Positions 10,628 to 21,817 of a stretch of DNA of 64,000 bases are shown piece after piece. Source of the DNA: Astropecten irregularis (Eukaryota > Echinodermata > Asteroidea > Paxillosida > Astropectinidae); contig OZ020249.1 in the NCBI GenBank assembly GCA_963971285.1, positions 7,316,001-7,380,000 of the forward strand. Reading direction: 5' to 3'. Made by a program: the position numbers and the translations under genes. The first letter of the stretch is position 1; each line of letters begins with the position of its first letter. The notes beneath the pieces are model-generated. The model did no database searches and was not told where the DNA came from. It worked only from the letters and a program-made list of their open reading frames with translations.

Positions 10628-11680
10628 GGAAAACAATTCTTAATTTGAAAAATAAAAAGAGACAAAGTAATGGAGAAAAAGCTACAGAGATGTAATTGTT
10701 GGAGCTTGTATTTTCTCAGCTTCCCAAAATAGCAGATTGTAAATTTTGTCTGAGTTTTCCCAATCAGTAACCCTTTCATTCTTCAGTCCTACAGCTGAAT
10801 AGTAAACAACATTGTCTCATTATTGCATATTGTTTTCTACAGCTTCATGCAGATGAAGGCTCCTGACTGACCAGCATGCCTTACAATGCTGTCTGGAGGT
10901 CACGCACCCAGACTCATCAAGGACTCAAATCACAGCCCAAGGATACCTGGCATCATTGCTAATCACATAAACCAAGGGACTCCATGTGTGCCATACACAT
11001 CCCCTACTAGTATCCAGCAGCTCACATACACCCAACAAAATCCCATTAGTTTCTCAAGGAAAAGCACAACAGCAAAACATCCAGGCTATTGAACTGGACT
11101 GACGCCATCAACAACCTACAAAATACACTGAATTATTAAAACGGAGATCCTCGAGACATTGCTCAGGCAATTATCAGGCTGGTTACGAAGGCTAGCCTTC
11201 GTCCAACTTACTAATTACCGGTAGGCTTGACATTTTTGAGTGTTTACTTAATAACGAGCCAGCTGCGACAGACACAAAGAAACAATGGATGCATTGGAAC
11301 ACCAAGAGAAAGATAAGACAACATCTTTATAAATGTCTTAAATTACAAGACTTTAATGTGGGCTAGGATTATCATGATGCACAGATCTGGCGCCATGATC
11401 CCCCACCCCCCTCCCAAACACCCCTCCCCCTCCCCTCAACAACCTCATAACCACCCACTCAAAACCTTGGAAATGCACGTAACATGTCCCTAAGAGCGTC
11501 TTAATCATTATCAACCTGTGATTTCTCCTTGTACGTCACCGATCGAAAAACAAACAAAAACAGGTTAATGGCACTATTCTTCTTTACGAGTTTGAAAACA
11601 AAAATTCTGCAAACAAAAAAACCTTTTGTCTGTAACAAACAAACAGGAACAATGGTGTATAGCATTTCATTTGGGTTGAA
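10628..11680. other. Unassigned noncoding interval
   Basis: No gene recognised. It holds a perfect 18-bp palindrome ACGAAGGCTAGCCTTCGT (11185-11202) and a C-rich run at 11400-11440. Confidence 0.5.
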
Positions 11681-11688
11681 GTTATGAC

Positions 11689-13151
11689 TAGGCCTGGGCG
11701 ATTAACTCGATTAATCGATTAATCGCGATTACATTCCTGTGTCGATTACTCGATTAGTAAATTCTGAACTACTCGATTAATCGTGCCAGCGCAATTAGTG
11801 CCTTCGAGTTGCGATTAATTCCATGAGTTACTACTATTCTCAGTCGATCAATAGCCATGCCGTGTGTGTTGCATGGAGCAGCTGCATAGACTTGATGACA
11901 AGTCGTTAGACATTCGTGTTTTGTCCGTCCATCTGTCAAGGAACAATCATTGTGCAATGTGCATCATGCATCGTTCGTAAAGTGAGGCAACGCAATCTTC
12001 AATAGGGGTCGAGGGTGTATATGTGCCGCGGTCGCGTCCCCGCATGTTGGACATTATGCAGGACGTACACAGTGTAATATGAACACACACACCGTACCCC
12101 TGGTGTAGCATTAAAATTACCGACTTGATATCAAGTCTGCCTGCTGCACGTGCACCGGAAGCCCGCCCAATTGTGACAGCACCATGACAACATTTTGAGA
12201 TAACACTGTAATTGGCCAGTAGCCCTCTGTACTGCCTTATATGGTCAACGTGGATAAGGCATGAATGAGGGCTATACCATTTCGCTGTTTATTGAGGTAC
12301 ATTTAGTAATGTTGCATTTTCAATTAATACTATTTATCTCACTTAGTAATAAAACGAAAGGATGTCGCACACAAACATGATTTATTGGATACATAAGGTT
12401 TAAACGTGTCGGGGTGATTTTTTTTCAAGCCTGACAGCTGACAACGAAGTTTTTCTCAACCTATTGGCCCACGTGTTTACAATGGATTCGGCTACCATGG
12501 CCGGCCAGCGAGGCTTGGCGCACCGGCATGCATGGCGCGATGCATCATTCAACTACTCAAGTTCGGACGCTACTCGAATAGACGATTACTGTATTGTATC
12601 GTATGGTATAATAATCGTGAAGTGAACACGTGGAGTAATCGTGAACTCTAAAATAATCGCGATGTGTGTAGTAATCGTGAGCTGTGTAATAATCGTGTTC
12701 ACTGTTCAGTAATCGTGAACTGTGTTATAATCGTGTTCACTGTTCAGCCTACGTGGGGTGTACATTGTGTCATCGTGTACTATCGTTGACCTGTACATGT
12801 ATGTCTGGGTGTACGTACGTGAGGCAGTAGCTGCATGCCTTGTCGGCCAACACTTCGCGAAATTACCCTGCTTTATTGAAGGAATACCAATAATTATGGA
12901 CGATATTAGCTTCACGAATTCTGCATTATACCTTATAAGAACAAAATAGGCATAGGCTCAATGCCTCGGAAATCGGAACTGATCGCTGTTGAAACTTGTA
13001 AGAATCAATGCATTACGCTAGTGCAGTTTGATGAAAACAAGGTACGTGCTGCTTGTATAGTCACTTCCGGGTAATCGCGATTAATCGATTAATCGCGATT
13101 ATTTCCTCCGCGATTAATCGATTAGTGAAAAGCACTAATCGCCCAGGCCTA
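11689..13151. mobile_element. Non-autonomous hAT-like DNA transposon
   Basis: The termini TAGGCCTGGGCGATTA and TAATCGCCCAGGCCTA are perfect inverted repeats. They are flanked by a perfect 8-bp duplication GTTATGAC (11681-11688 and 13152-13159), the hallmark of hAT insertions. Both ends continue into ATTAATCGATTAATCG palindromic blocks. The 1.46-kb interior has no transposase-sized frame. A cluster of about eight TAATCGTG/TAATCGCG motifs at 12600-12740 may be subterminal transposase-binding repeats. The perfect duplication indicates a fairly recent insertion. Confidence 0.92.
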
Positions 13152-13239
13152 GTTATGACATTCTAATCAATGGTTGAATGTTTGATTCATTTCATTTCAT
13201 GGTTTTTATTTTATGAAGTAATGTACACAATCAAGTTCA

Positions 13240-13590
13240 CATGCCTAAAAGGGCTTGTACAACCTTGGTAAAGTTGACAGAACAACACTCACACTATGTC
13301 TAATCCAGCATGTGCATGAAATGAGCAGCCTGTGAAAATTTCAGCTCAATTGGACATCTGAGTCACGAGAAAATAGCGAAAACCCAACCCAAATTTTCCT
13401 TATAAAACAAAAAGAAGGATTTTTTATCTTACCCTGAGATCAAAACTGTTTTCAGTCTTTTCAGAAATACTAGTTAATTTCTGGATAAATACACCATTTC
13501 ATGCCAAAAAAATGTCAAATATGTTTCTACCAGCACCATCTGTTTTGGTTTGTTACCAAATTATTTTGTACATGGCCTTTACAAGGATGG
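13240..13590. mobile_element. Family B2 element, ends decayed
   Basis: Its interior (actcacactatgtctaatcc, gacatctgagtcacgagaaa, ctggataaatacaccatttc) matches B2. Neither terminal TTAA is intact: the left reads acaaccttggtaaag and the right gtacatggcctttacaagg. It is an old copy. Confidence 0.75.
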
Positions 13591-14020
13591 GTTCTGTTTG
13601 TTGAATTTGCAATGGCAGTAATAATTGTAGTTATTTGCCCCCAAATGAGAAGGAATAGAGAGGGTCTGCAATCTGTAATCTTAAAATGTTTAAGTCAGTT
13701 TTGGAAGTGGCATGTCCAAATTCGATGTGCTTGAGAAAACAGGGCGTCCAAACGTTTAATCTGCAAAAATGTTACATTATTATGAAACAGGCTGTTCAAA
13801 ACAGCAAGCAAATGAAGCAACATGATGAATCCCATAATTATCGTCCCTTCAAGGCCTATTGCGAAATAGCAGAGGAGATTGACTGTATCTTTATTGTAGA
13901 ACCAGAATTTATTTCCCAAAATGTTAAATATTGACAATTTCAAAAAGAAGAACTTACTTAAAGTGATTTTGCAGGACAAAAACCCTCATATCCTTAAAAC
14001 TGTGTAATGTAACACTCCTA
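13591..14020. other. Unassigned noncoding interval
   Basis: Overlapping chance-length frames occur on both strands (82 and 94 codons at 13686-13979) without recognisable similarity. Confidence 0.45.
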
Positions 14021-14142
14021 GGGTTGATTTTGTGAAACTCATCGTAACTTACTATCAATCGTATGACTTATGATGCATTGTAGCCCTATGTAGGATACGA
14101 TGGGTTATTCCTTTGTAATTGAAGTTACGATCGATCGTAGGC
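14021..14142. mobile_element. Family C element, 3' truncated
   Basis: It begins GGGTTGATTTTGTGAAACTC and continues through tgatgcattgtagccctatg, ggatacgatgggttattcc and ACGATCGATCGTAGG. The usual CTTCGTGAAATCGACCCC end is missing. Confidence 0.75.
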
Positions 14143-14185
14143 AAGGGCAGGCTCAAATTTCATGAAAAAAGCTCTGGAAAGCAGA

Positions 14186-14425
14186 GGCCAATTTCATAGA
14201 GCTGCTTAGCACAAAAAAATGCTTAGCACAAAAAATGACTTGGCCAATAAAACAAACCACAACTGAAAAATCGATTTGATATTCATGGTCAGCGAACAAC
14301 AGCCAAAGTACAACTGCAAGTGATACACAACGCTATGGACATTTGGTTGTTAATCCGGTATTCATTAAGACAGAAATGTCATGCTTAGCGAATTTTTGTG
14401 CTAAGCAGCTCTATGAAATTGGCCC
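14186..14425. mobile_element. Family A element
   Basis: GGCCAATTTCATAGAGCTGC at the left and GCAGCTCTATGAAATTGGCC at the right are perfect inverted 20-mers, so this is one of the best preserved A copies. Confidence 0.9.
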
Positions 14426-15517
14426 AGGTCTAGTAACTGTAAGCATTTTACTAGACCTGAATTATTTTCACTAGACCTGTGGCATCCATGAGAAAAACAG
14501 TAATTCTATTATAGTGTGCATTGCAATACTTTTCCTCAAAAGGTGGGAGTTTTGTTCAATACATTTTGTCAATTAAGTACGGTAAGACAATGACATGAAG
14601 CCACAAAATCATCAATTTAGACACCATTACATTTCAATTGCGCAAGGAAAACAAAATCACTAGACAGACTAGTGCAGTACACACATTACTAGACTGACAC
14701 TGAAATCACTAGACTCGGTCCACGGTGTCGTGGATATTTCGAGTCCTGATAGGGATTCAAGAAATCGACCCCTGGGCTTCAGAAGTCAGAGCTACCTCTA
14801 GTTTATCAGATCCTCATCTTTGTTTATTACTGGCTTAAAATGTCAAAAGACGGAGGAATTTGGACGTTCTGCTTACGGTGTGGAAGGTTCGGTCACCTTG
14901 AAATACTAATGTGCATTCAAACTCTGACGGCAAAAACACAGATGTACATAAACAGCGAATCACAAACATTGTATGGATGCTCAGCTCAGATGCCTCGCCA
15001 TGGTAACACAGATGAACCAATATTTGTTTTAATTGCCGTGAGGGAGGACGGAACAGTTTGAACAATAGAAAATCAGCGCTCAAGGATGTCGTTAAGACAG
15101 GGGGGTGGGGGGCTGATGTTGTCTGTTGTCTGATTGTTATGTAGATAGATCCAGCGGTGCCGGACACTTAATGAGCTACATGACGATGACAAGCCGTAAT
15201 GAGCTTTAGATTGGCACAAAATGAAACCCGATGGTCCTGTTCTGACGCTGTCAAAAGTAGCAAGTCGATTAATTCCGCAGGGGGCCATACAATTACTGGT
15301 TTCATTGTGCGGCAGAACGCAGCGTCGTTGTTGACCAATCCCTAGCAATTTATTTCAATTCCTGGTTTCATTGTGGCAGATAATGGGACAGCATCGTGAA
15401 ATTTGTTTTGTTGTTTTGAATTGTTTTCCCAAGGGGTGACGTAAACGGAATACTGAATTCAAGGAAAAACATCAGGAAAATTTACAAATTGATAGGTGTT
15501 TTTGCATTGCCTTGTAG
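14426..15517. other. Noncoding interval with CTAGAC cluster and possible conserved element
   Basis: ACTAGAC-like words recur about seven times at 14428-14712, suggesting an unclassified element with internal repeats. From 14820 to 15350 the sequence is GC-richer and contains paired TAATGAGC words (15170, 15198), TGACGATGACAAG and an X-box-like CGCCATGGTAAC (14996-15007). This resembles a regulatory element more than an exon. Open frames there (73-110 codons) have no recognisable domain. Confidence 0.4.
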
Positions 15518-15862
15518 TTAAAGGTAGCTTCATATTGGTATTTGTCAAAACACTTATGCAGATTCAAGGGCAAAATTATCAAGGAAGATACAGTAACAAT
15601 CATCTGTGAAATTTCCAGTCCCATACGGTGCCCACTTTTGAGAAAACAGTGGAAAACACTGACGGTATTTTCAAATCTGACTGTGACTGTGATCAAACCT
15701 GATTTTGGTCTTTGGTTTCGCTCTTTTATTTTACAGCATTTCAGGCAGAAAACTTAAACGCTATTTTTCTAGCATCACCATCTTTATACCCTGTAAGTTA
15801 TACTTAAATCTGTGAAGATTTCTTTAAATTGGTATGCTACCAAAGTATGATAGTACATTTAA
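15518..15862. mobile_element. Family B1 TTAA element
   Basis: TTAA at 15518-15521 starts 'aaggtagcttcatattggta' and the element ends 'gtatgatagtacatttaa'. B1 elements share one end (cttcataccctgtaagttat, gtgaagatttct) with B2. The other end (agattca.gggcaaaa.tatcaaggaagatacagtaac, ggtgcccac.tttgagaaaacag) is specific to B1. Confidence 0.85.
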
Positions 15863-16737
15863 CGTCTTCAGCTACATGTACATATAAGCTACTATTTTGT
15901 AAATAGAGTCAGAAAAACATAGTATCATGGCCGACATAGATTAAGACAGCAATTACACGCATCAACAAATACGACCGATGACAAAGAATTTTCCTTTGAA
16001 AGTTAACTCCATGCACTAACGGAGCATAAAACCTCAGTAATTCACAGATACCGCCGTATCAAATGTTACCCAAACCAAACAATTATGACAGCTTTGGTAT
16101 AAAGACTGTCAAACACAAGGTGAATGCACATAAACAGACTCCACTATTAGCTAGGAGCAGTAAGCTGAATAAATCTTTCAAGGACGATGATAAGACAGAC
16201 AGCATAATACATAAGTAGTGCATTAAACAAAGAAAGCAAACATTGCGGGACAACGCTGCCGTCAACAAATGAAACAACATAGCAGTTGTTTTCATACCAA
16301 CAGAAGCCAGTTAGTCAGATCATCTCGAGCAGAACAAGAAATTATGGATGGAAATTAACGATAATTAATGACATGATCATGTACGCGGCTGACTCATTCA
16401 CAGACGAAGGAATAAATCATGCATGCATGACAATCCGATACAAAGAAAGTCATTTTCATGTAAATTAAAAAGTACAACTGCAGCGATTAAATGTTAGCAG
16501 ATGTTCACAGAATGTTCACAAATTTTCACAATTTGCACGATTGGAAATTCACAATAGTAGTTTGGGGAGGGAAACAGCTTTGATATGGAAATTTTAGGTA
16601 GTTTTTATTTCTGTGTACGAGCCGACAGTAAAATGTTTTTAAAAAAATCCTGAACTCCTCTTGAACTCTAAGCTGAGGCTGTTGTTCATGTTTCAATTTC
16701 ATTACTCCAGTAAATAACTTCAATTTGAGTGTGTCTG
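15863..16737. other. Unassigned noncoding interval
   Basis: No gene or repeat recognised. Confidence 0.5.
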
Positions 16738-17110
16738 CTAAAGGTAATATCATACTTTGTTTTTTATCAAAGAAATAGATTCATGGGCAAAAATATCAAG
16801 ACAGATACAGTAACAGTCATCTTTGAAACTTTCAGTCCCATATGGTGCCCACTTTTTGAGAAAACATTGAAAACAGCCACAGTATTTCTTATTATAAAAG
16901 TATTTTCTCTTTTTTATTTTTGATCTTTTAAAATATCAAAAAGATTTTTGGTCGTTGTTTCACTAATTTCTGGATTTAAATACACCATTTAAGGCGGAAA
17001 AATGTTAACGGTATGTTTCTACCACCACCATCTTCATACCCTGTAAGTTATCCGTAAATCTGTGAACATTTCTGTTTTGGTTTCTTACCAAAGTAAGACA
17101 CTACCTTTAA
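16738..17110. mobile_element. Family B1 element, nearly full length
   Basis: It runs from CTAAAGGTAATATCATACTT (first T mutated to C) to GTAAGACACTACCTTTAA. Positions 16825-17017 are repeated without visible difference at 20753-20945. Confidence 0.9.
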
Positions 17111-17818
17111 AGGGAAATCATCGCTGCATGTACAATATTGTGTTTTAAGTGGGTTCATTTTTTTTGTTCCTTTGCTACCACTGTTCCCAAAATTAAGCCA
17201 CACACTTTTGACAAAATTTTCCCTGTTAGAGCCAAGGCTTAAATGTAAGGCCCTTGCACCAAACTAACAGTTTATGCGGTAAATATTCATCGCAACCTTA
17301 TAATATATTTCTCTTCAAGAGAAATTGCAAAATTGTTCTGTTTTCTGTTTCCGGAGCTGTTATTAATGGAATGTTCACTCTTGAGCCCCGCCCACCTTAG
17401 CAACACCATATGTTTTACATACCCAATGTGACCCAGTCTGACTGAGGAAATGGACGACACTGACTCCAATTGGTCAATGATTGACAGGTTGTAAGGGTTC
17501 ATTTTTAGTCCTTTACTTGGCCCAGCTTTTAGCCTTGCTCGGAGCGAATTCCATTAAAAAAAAATGCAAACCTTTGGCAGATTAAAATGGAGAGAATTAA
17601 CCAAATTTAACATTTCCACCGCTTTGATAAAGTAGATTGTGTCATGTGAGACAAATTCATATCGAAATCAAAAACATCCTTTAAATGATTTTGAATGCTC
17701 ATATTAGATTGAACAAATTTTCTCATTTACTTATGACTCATTTTGTAAGACTCAGTCACTGTCTGCTCACTGGCTCCACTAAAATGAGGCACAGACGTAA
17801 TAGTAAATGAATACGTAC
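17111..17818. other. Start of DDX10 intron 3
   Basis: The donor GTACGT is at 17818-17813. A clear coding segment for the next helicase motifs was not seen here. Confidence 0.6.
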
Positions 17819-17977
17819 CTTTCCTCCTATGATGAGAGCAGCTGAGAAGTCGTGCTTCTTGCCGACTTTACAGAGGATCTCGAATGTCTGGTAGGCCAGC
17901 TCACGGGTGGGTGAAATTATCAGAGCTCCGAGCCCATCGGCTTTGCTCCAACGATTCTTGTACAAACACTCCAATAC
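17819..17977 (-). CDS. DDX10: DDX10 coding exon 3 (motif Ia)
   Basis: This exon has 53 codons, residues 118-170, phase 0 at both ends. The acceptor is TTTCTGTGCAG before GTATTGGAG and the donor is GGAAAG followed by GTACGT (17818-17813). It reads [10 protein letters not shown]..., then [19 protein letters not shown] with motif Ia PTRELA (140-145), and ends SAALIIGGK with the conserved GG (168-169). It joins exon 2 seamlessly as LAFLIP-VLECLY, matching the family consensus LAFL-PVLE. The next expected segment, leading to TPGRL and the DEAD box, was not found between positions 1 and 17818. Either intron 3 exceeds 17.8 kb or small exons escaped visual search. The gene is therefore partial in this window. 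Confidence 0.95.
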
Positions 17978-18019
17978 CTGCACAGAAATTCATGCAAAAT
18001 ACCAGTCTAACCATTTTGA

Positions 18020-18190
18020 ATGATGATGATGACTAGAGCAGGCTAGTCAAAATGCTGTGACCTTACGAGAAGTGCTAATGAAATAGAAGTGCTAAAGTAC
18101 GAACAATTCTCCCATGGTGTTTCCGCAAACCGATCCACATACCAATTGTCACCATGCAAAGCCTCAAATCTTCCATCATTTTGAATGATA
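18020..18190 (-). mobile_element. Family E repeat, in DDX10 intron 2
   Basis: Read in reverse, it contains agatttgaggctttgcatgg, tgacaattggtatgtggatcgg and gactagcctgctctagtc, as in the copy at 55560. The outer GGTCTC/GAGACC stem of the conserved hairpin is decayed. Confidence 0.7.
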
Positions 18191-18273
18191 GCGAACAGGA
18201 TTGGTAAGGTAAAAACTTCATAAAGTCTTGGTTTAAAAGGTTACTACAGTATACAAATCTTACATGGTTTGAG

Positions 18274-18373
18274 GGTGGACAGTCGATTCTAAAACTCCTG
18301 AGGTGATGGAAGTTGACAGTTTGACAGTTTGTCAACTTCCAACACTGAGGGAAGCTAGAATCGCCTGTCCACC
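18274..18373. mobile_element. 100-bp foldback element in DDX10 intron 2
   Basis: GGTGGACAGTCGATTCTA at the left is mirrored by TAGAATCGCCTGTCCACC at the right. Inner arms GGAAGTTGACA / TGTCAACTTCC surround a ~10-bp loop. It would form a hairpin in RNA on either strand. Confidence 0.75.
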
Positions 18374-18910
18374 TGAAATAAACCATCTTTGTTTTACTAT
18401 ACCTCATAAATATTCTTTATTGTCCACAATTTTGTCGAGAAGTACAGCAAAACGTTTGTTTTTGTGAACTTCATGTACGGCAAATTCATGCATGCACACT
18501 GCAAACTAGGATAGATGTGCAGTGAGATTTTCATTGCGCAGTGAGATGTTCCATGTGTTAACAGTTCCTACGCAGATTCCCTGGCCTACTCCCTTGTTTA
18601 TATCAGCAAATATATCCACTGGCACGTGATGGTGAATTGATTAATTGGGATTTGATTCTAGGTCATGAATATTTATGAGGTATATAGTTTAGAAGTGATT
18701 AACTAAACTGAACTGCGAACTGCTCATCAACTAAAATAATGACCTAAAAGGTATAAAATGCTTTCTCCAAGGCTAAATGACAAGAGGACAAGAACATGCA
18801 AGTAAAGATGCCCATAAATGGATGAGAGGATCAGAACAAATGTTACAGAGTGACCACCTCTCCCCTCCCCCCCAATCCAAGTTTCAGTAATAAATTCATT
18901 GCAATCTTAC
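18374..18910. other. Remainder of DDX10 intron 2 with a family V fragment
   Basis: At 18705-18775, 'gaactgctcatcaactaaaataatgacc...aaaatgct' matches family V at 24520 and 25840. Otherwise unassigned, with a C-rich tract at 18860-18880. Confidence 0.5.
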
Positions 18911-19102
18911 TGGGATAAGAAACGCCAGGGTTTTGCCAGATCCCGTCTTGGCCGCACCCAGGACATCGTGGCCCTGCAGTGCCAGTCCGACCGTAGCTCG
19001 TTGTATCTCGGTGGGCACTTTGTATTTGGCCATACGGAGCCCCGCCTTGGTCTTGACCGACAGAGGGAGTTCCGCAAAGCTGCTGATTGTTTCAGGATTA
19101 AT
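18911..19102 (-). CDS. DDX10: DDX10 coding exon 2 (Q motif and Walker A)
   Basis: This exon has 64 codons, phase 0 at both ends. The acceptor reads GTCCATTGCAG before ATTAATCC and the donor is CCCA followed by GTAAG (18910-18906). It encodes residues 54-117: F62 upstream, the Q motif YKVPTEIQ with Gln87, then [11 protein letters not shown] and motif [10 protein letters not shown] (103-111, catalytic Lys110), ending LAFLIP. The [23 protein letters not shown] stretch is characteristic of the DDX10/Dbp4 subfamily of DEAD-box ATPases. Motif I binds ATP phosphates and the Q motif senses adenine. No key residue is missing and there is no frameshift, so the exon looks functional. It is separated from exon 1 by a 5.0-kb intron loaded with transposable elements. 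Confidence 0.95.
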
Positions 19103-19164
19103 CTGCAATGGACGATAAAATCAAACTTATTTAAAATGAATGACAATTTTCATTTATATCATAC

Positions 19165-19551
19165 ATAAAGGTAATATCATACTTTGGTTTTTGTCAAAGA
19201 AATGCATATTCATGGGCAAAAATATCAAGGAAGATACAGTAACAGTCATCTGTGAAAATTTCAGTCCCATACGGTGCCCACTTTTTGAGAAAACAGTAAC
19301 AAACAAAAACACCCACGGTATTTTAAAATCTCGTTACCGTTATTGTTTTTCTTTTGAAGAAATCGAAGATCAAAATTGATTCTGGTCATCGATTTTACTC
19401 TTTTCTTGATAAATACAGCATTTTAGGCTGAAACATTTTAACGGTATATAAGTACCATCACCATCTTCATACCCTGTAAGTTATAGGTAAATCTGTGAAG
19501 ATTCGTTTAGATCTGTTTTGGTATGCTACCAAAGTATGATCATAGGCTTAA
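19165..19551. mobile_element. Family B1 element, chimeric right end
   Basis: It starts ATAAAGGTAATATCATACTTTGG, retains the B1 core and ends ACCAAAGTATGATCATAGGCTTAA, where the expected ...ACTACCTTTAA is replaced. The terminal TTAA (19548-19551) is shared with the next foldback element. Confidence 0.8.
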
Positions 19552-19773
19552 TGGGGGTTAGTGTGCTCTGGTCCACAAGGATTATTTTCAGACCAGGCTT
19601 CTACACTAAACTAACTCACCTAAATATGTTGACCAGTTGTGATATTCTCTTCAATATTAGCAAGGTTAAATTTGTGGAAAGAGGGCACGGCTTTGATTTT
19701 TTTAGGAAATTATGGGGGTCCGAAAATAATCCTTGTGTAAGATATGGACTAAAGCACACTAACCCGGCTTTAA
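19548..19773. mobile_element. TTAA-flanked foldback element abutting B1
   Basis: TTAATGGGGGTTAGTGTGCTC at the left is mirrored by GCACACTAACCCGGCTTTAA at the right. The arms extend through ACAAGGATTATTTTCAGACC / GGTCCGAAAATAATCCTTGT, about 50 bp. The TTAA at each end suggests the same superfamily type as B1, and a shared junction TTAA suggests insertion at or beside the B1 end. Confidence 0.75.
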
Positions 19774-20752
19774 TGTATCGTACCGTCATGTGTTTTCGCT
19801 TGACATGTGTTTCCGCTACCCAAATCCGACTCCCATTTACCGCGAGACCGTGCGAGATTCTTTGTGATCAGTATCCCTGAAGTGATGACTACACTCAGGG
19901 CTATCTCCGACATTCAGGATGTTGAGAATAAAGTTTTCAGTTGTGAGTGATACTCAAAAGTGAAAAAAAAAAGATGTAATTTTGGGTGTATTTATTACTA
20001 ATGCATTGTAAGGTTAATGTTCAAATGTTTAGAAAAATCTGTGTTCAAATATTCCAAACTAAATTCTCGTCTGCTCGAGCAACTTTCATTCTTCCGATGT
20101 CAGACGGCTGGTCACGTGATCCCGTTGCGATCTGAGTTTTTATGGCATGCCAATGAGACAAAAGTGTTAAAGTCTTTCTCAAATCGGAGTGACATTGTTT
20201 TGTTTTTCTCCTTTTTAACTTTAAACTTTGATTAACTGATGTGTCCATGTTTAGGCCTCTCATAATGATGCCAGATATAAAAAATGCTATGATAATAATT
20301 TTGGGCAAAACGCAATTTTTGCATCAAGATATAAAAATTAGATGTTATTTTATTTATTTATTTTTTAATGTATGTAAGAACATAAGACAAATACAATAAA
20401 TTGTCATTAAATATGTTATGCATGATATTGCAGGGTATTTTATTGTTACAAGATTTTTCAATGACAGTCATTAACATTTTTTTAAATTTGTTTTTGGGGG
20501 GCAGACCGTGATGAATATTAAAAGTGAAGACCAGTTATTGCCAGTACTCCCATGAATCTTTCAATAATGCATATGAAGCTGTGGTTGAATGGAGACTGTG
20601 ATTAATCTGAAACTGGCCCAAAGGATCAGTCCAACCTGCAGAACTGAAAAACATTGACACCATTGTCTTTTTGTCTCATGGGCACACAGTGTATCAATCC
20701 ATTTGATTTGCCATTGCTGGAATTTTGCACTCCTGTCCGTGTTGTTCAATAC
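19774..20752. other. Unassigned part of DDX10 intron 1
   Basis: No gene or repeat recognised; AT-rich around 20300-20500. Confidence 0.5.
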
Positions 20753-20945
20753 GAAACTTTCAGTCCCATATGGTGCCCACTTTTTGAGAAAACATTGAAA
20801 ACAGCCACAGTATTTCTTATTATAAAAGTATTTTCTCTTTTTTATTTTTGATCTTTTAAAATATCAAAAAGATTTTTGGTCGTTGTTTCACTAATTTCTG
20901 GATTTAAATACACCATTTAAGGCGGAAAAATGTTAACGGTATGTT
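20753..20945. mobile_element. 193-bp B1 fragment identical to part of the 16738 copy
   Basis: It covers GAAACTTTCAGTCCCATATG to GGTTAACGGTATGTT-type sequence with no difference from 16825-17017 that I can see, including shared private variants (attataaaag, aaatatc). It is cut abruptly at both ends and has no TTAA. Confidence 0.85.
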
Positions 20946-21499
20946 AAAATTTCTAGTGCCCTTGCCACCATCAGTCAGAGGAATAAAAAACAAAATAAAA
21001 ATTACACAAAAAAAGGGGAAACGGGGGTCACAGGAAAACACATGACGAGCGTTTACATAGCGGAATAGGTGTCGCTGTAAATGACGGACAATATTTCTGA
21101 AGAAAAGACTTGAACTTCGGGGATTTTTACAAATTATAATTTGAAAGTGTCCAGTTGAAAGGTTTGTTGAGTGATTTTCAAAAAATCTGGTTTTTTTTTG
21201 TTTCCGAGAAATTTTCCCATTATCCAAGCAAAAACCGATGACACCAGGGGGAAGAATTCCACTGACGGCCATCACTTGTGCACTAACTATGGGACCGACA
21301 GAGGGCGTAGGAGAAAAAATAGCTACAAAACACTGAAAATTTCACTTTTCAGATATGCTACCCCAGTGTACACACCTGAGATTGAAGTTCATTATGACTT
21401 GCATCCAATAAGTTCTCTTGGAGGAAATAACCCTGTTTCTGTAATGGCCGTCGGTGGAATTCTTTCCACGCCCAGGTTATGTCAGAATCCAATCGGGAG
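20946..21499. other. Unassigned part of DDX10 intron 1
   Basis: Open frames on both strands (123 and 160 codons at 20904-21653) show no recognisable domain and overlap repeats. The 21200-21480 part is less AT-rich. Confidence 0.4.
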
Positions 21500-21778
21500 T
21501 CAGGTTGGCGTAGCCTGTTCTTTCCTCGCCTTTCACCTCAGTGGACCAGGTTCAAGTCCGGCTCGGTGCACAAGTAGATTGGGTTTTCAGTCCCTACCTG
21601 ATTCTGTGGGTTTTACCCAGAATATTACTCTGGGGTTTTCCTCCCACCTCTAAAACTGTATCTTCTTCTCATCATCTTTCCATACCAGGTTTCATCAGGC
21701 TTTCGAGCTACAGTGCCTAGGGCACTTTTGAGGAATCCTTGGTGTCATTACCAGAAATAAATAATAATAATAATACCA
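21500..21778 (+). mobile_element. tRNA-related SINE with TAA-rich tail
   Basis: A B-box-like GGTTCAAGTCC (21549-21559) is followed by a conserved body (agaatattactctggggttt, tcctcccacctcta, tcatcaggctttcgagctac, cagtgcctag) and a tail aaataaataataataataat. A second copy is at 55975-56225. No clear A box is seen, so the 5' end is approximate. Confidence 0.7.
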
Positions 21779-21817
21779 CACTAACATAATATGTGACATT
21801 CAATGCCCATTGCCTAT

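Noticed and set aside
18896..18910. DDX10 exon 2 reading on past LAFLIP into VRLQ
   Set aside because: GTAAG at 18910-18906 is the donor; splicing to GTATTGGAG restores the conserved LAFLIPVLE sequence.
21171..21653. 160-codon plus-strand gene
   Set aside because: Its C-terminal half is translated SINE sequence (B box, TCCTCCCACCTC), so it is not a real protein.
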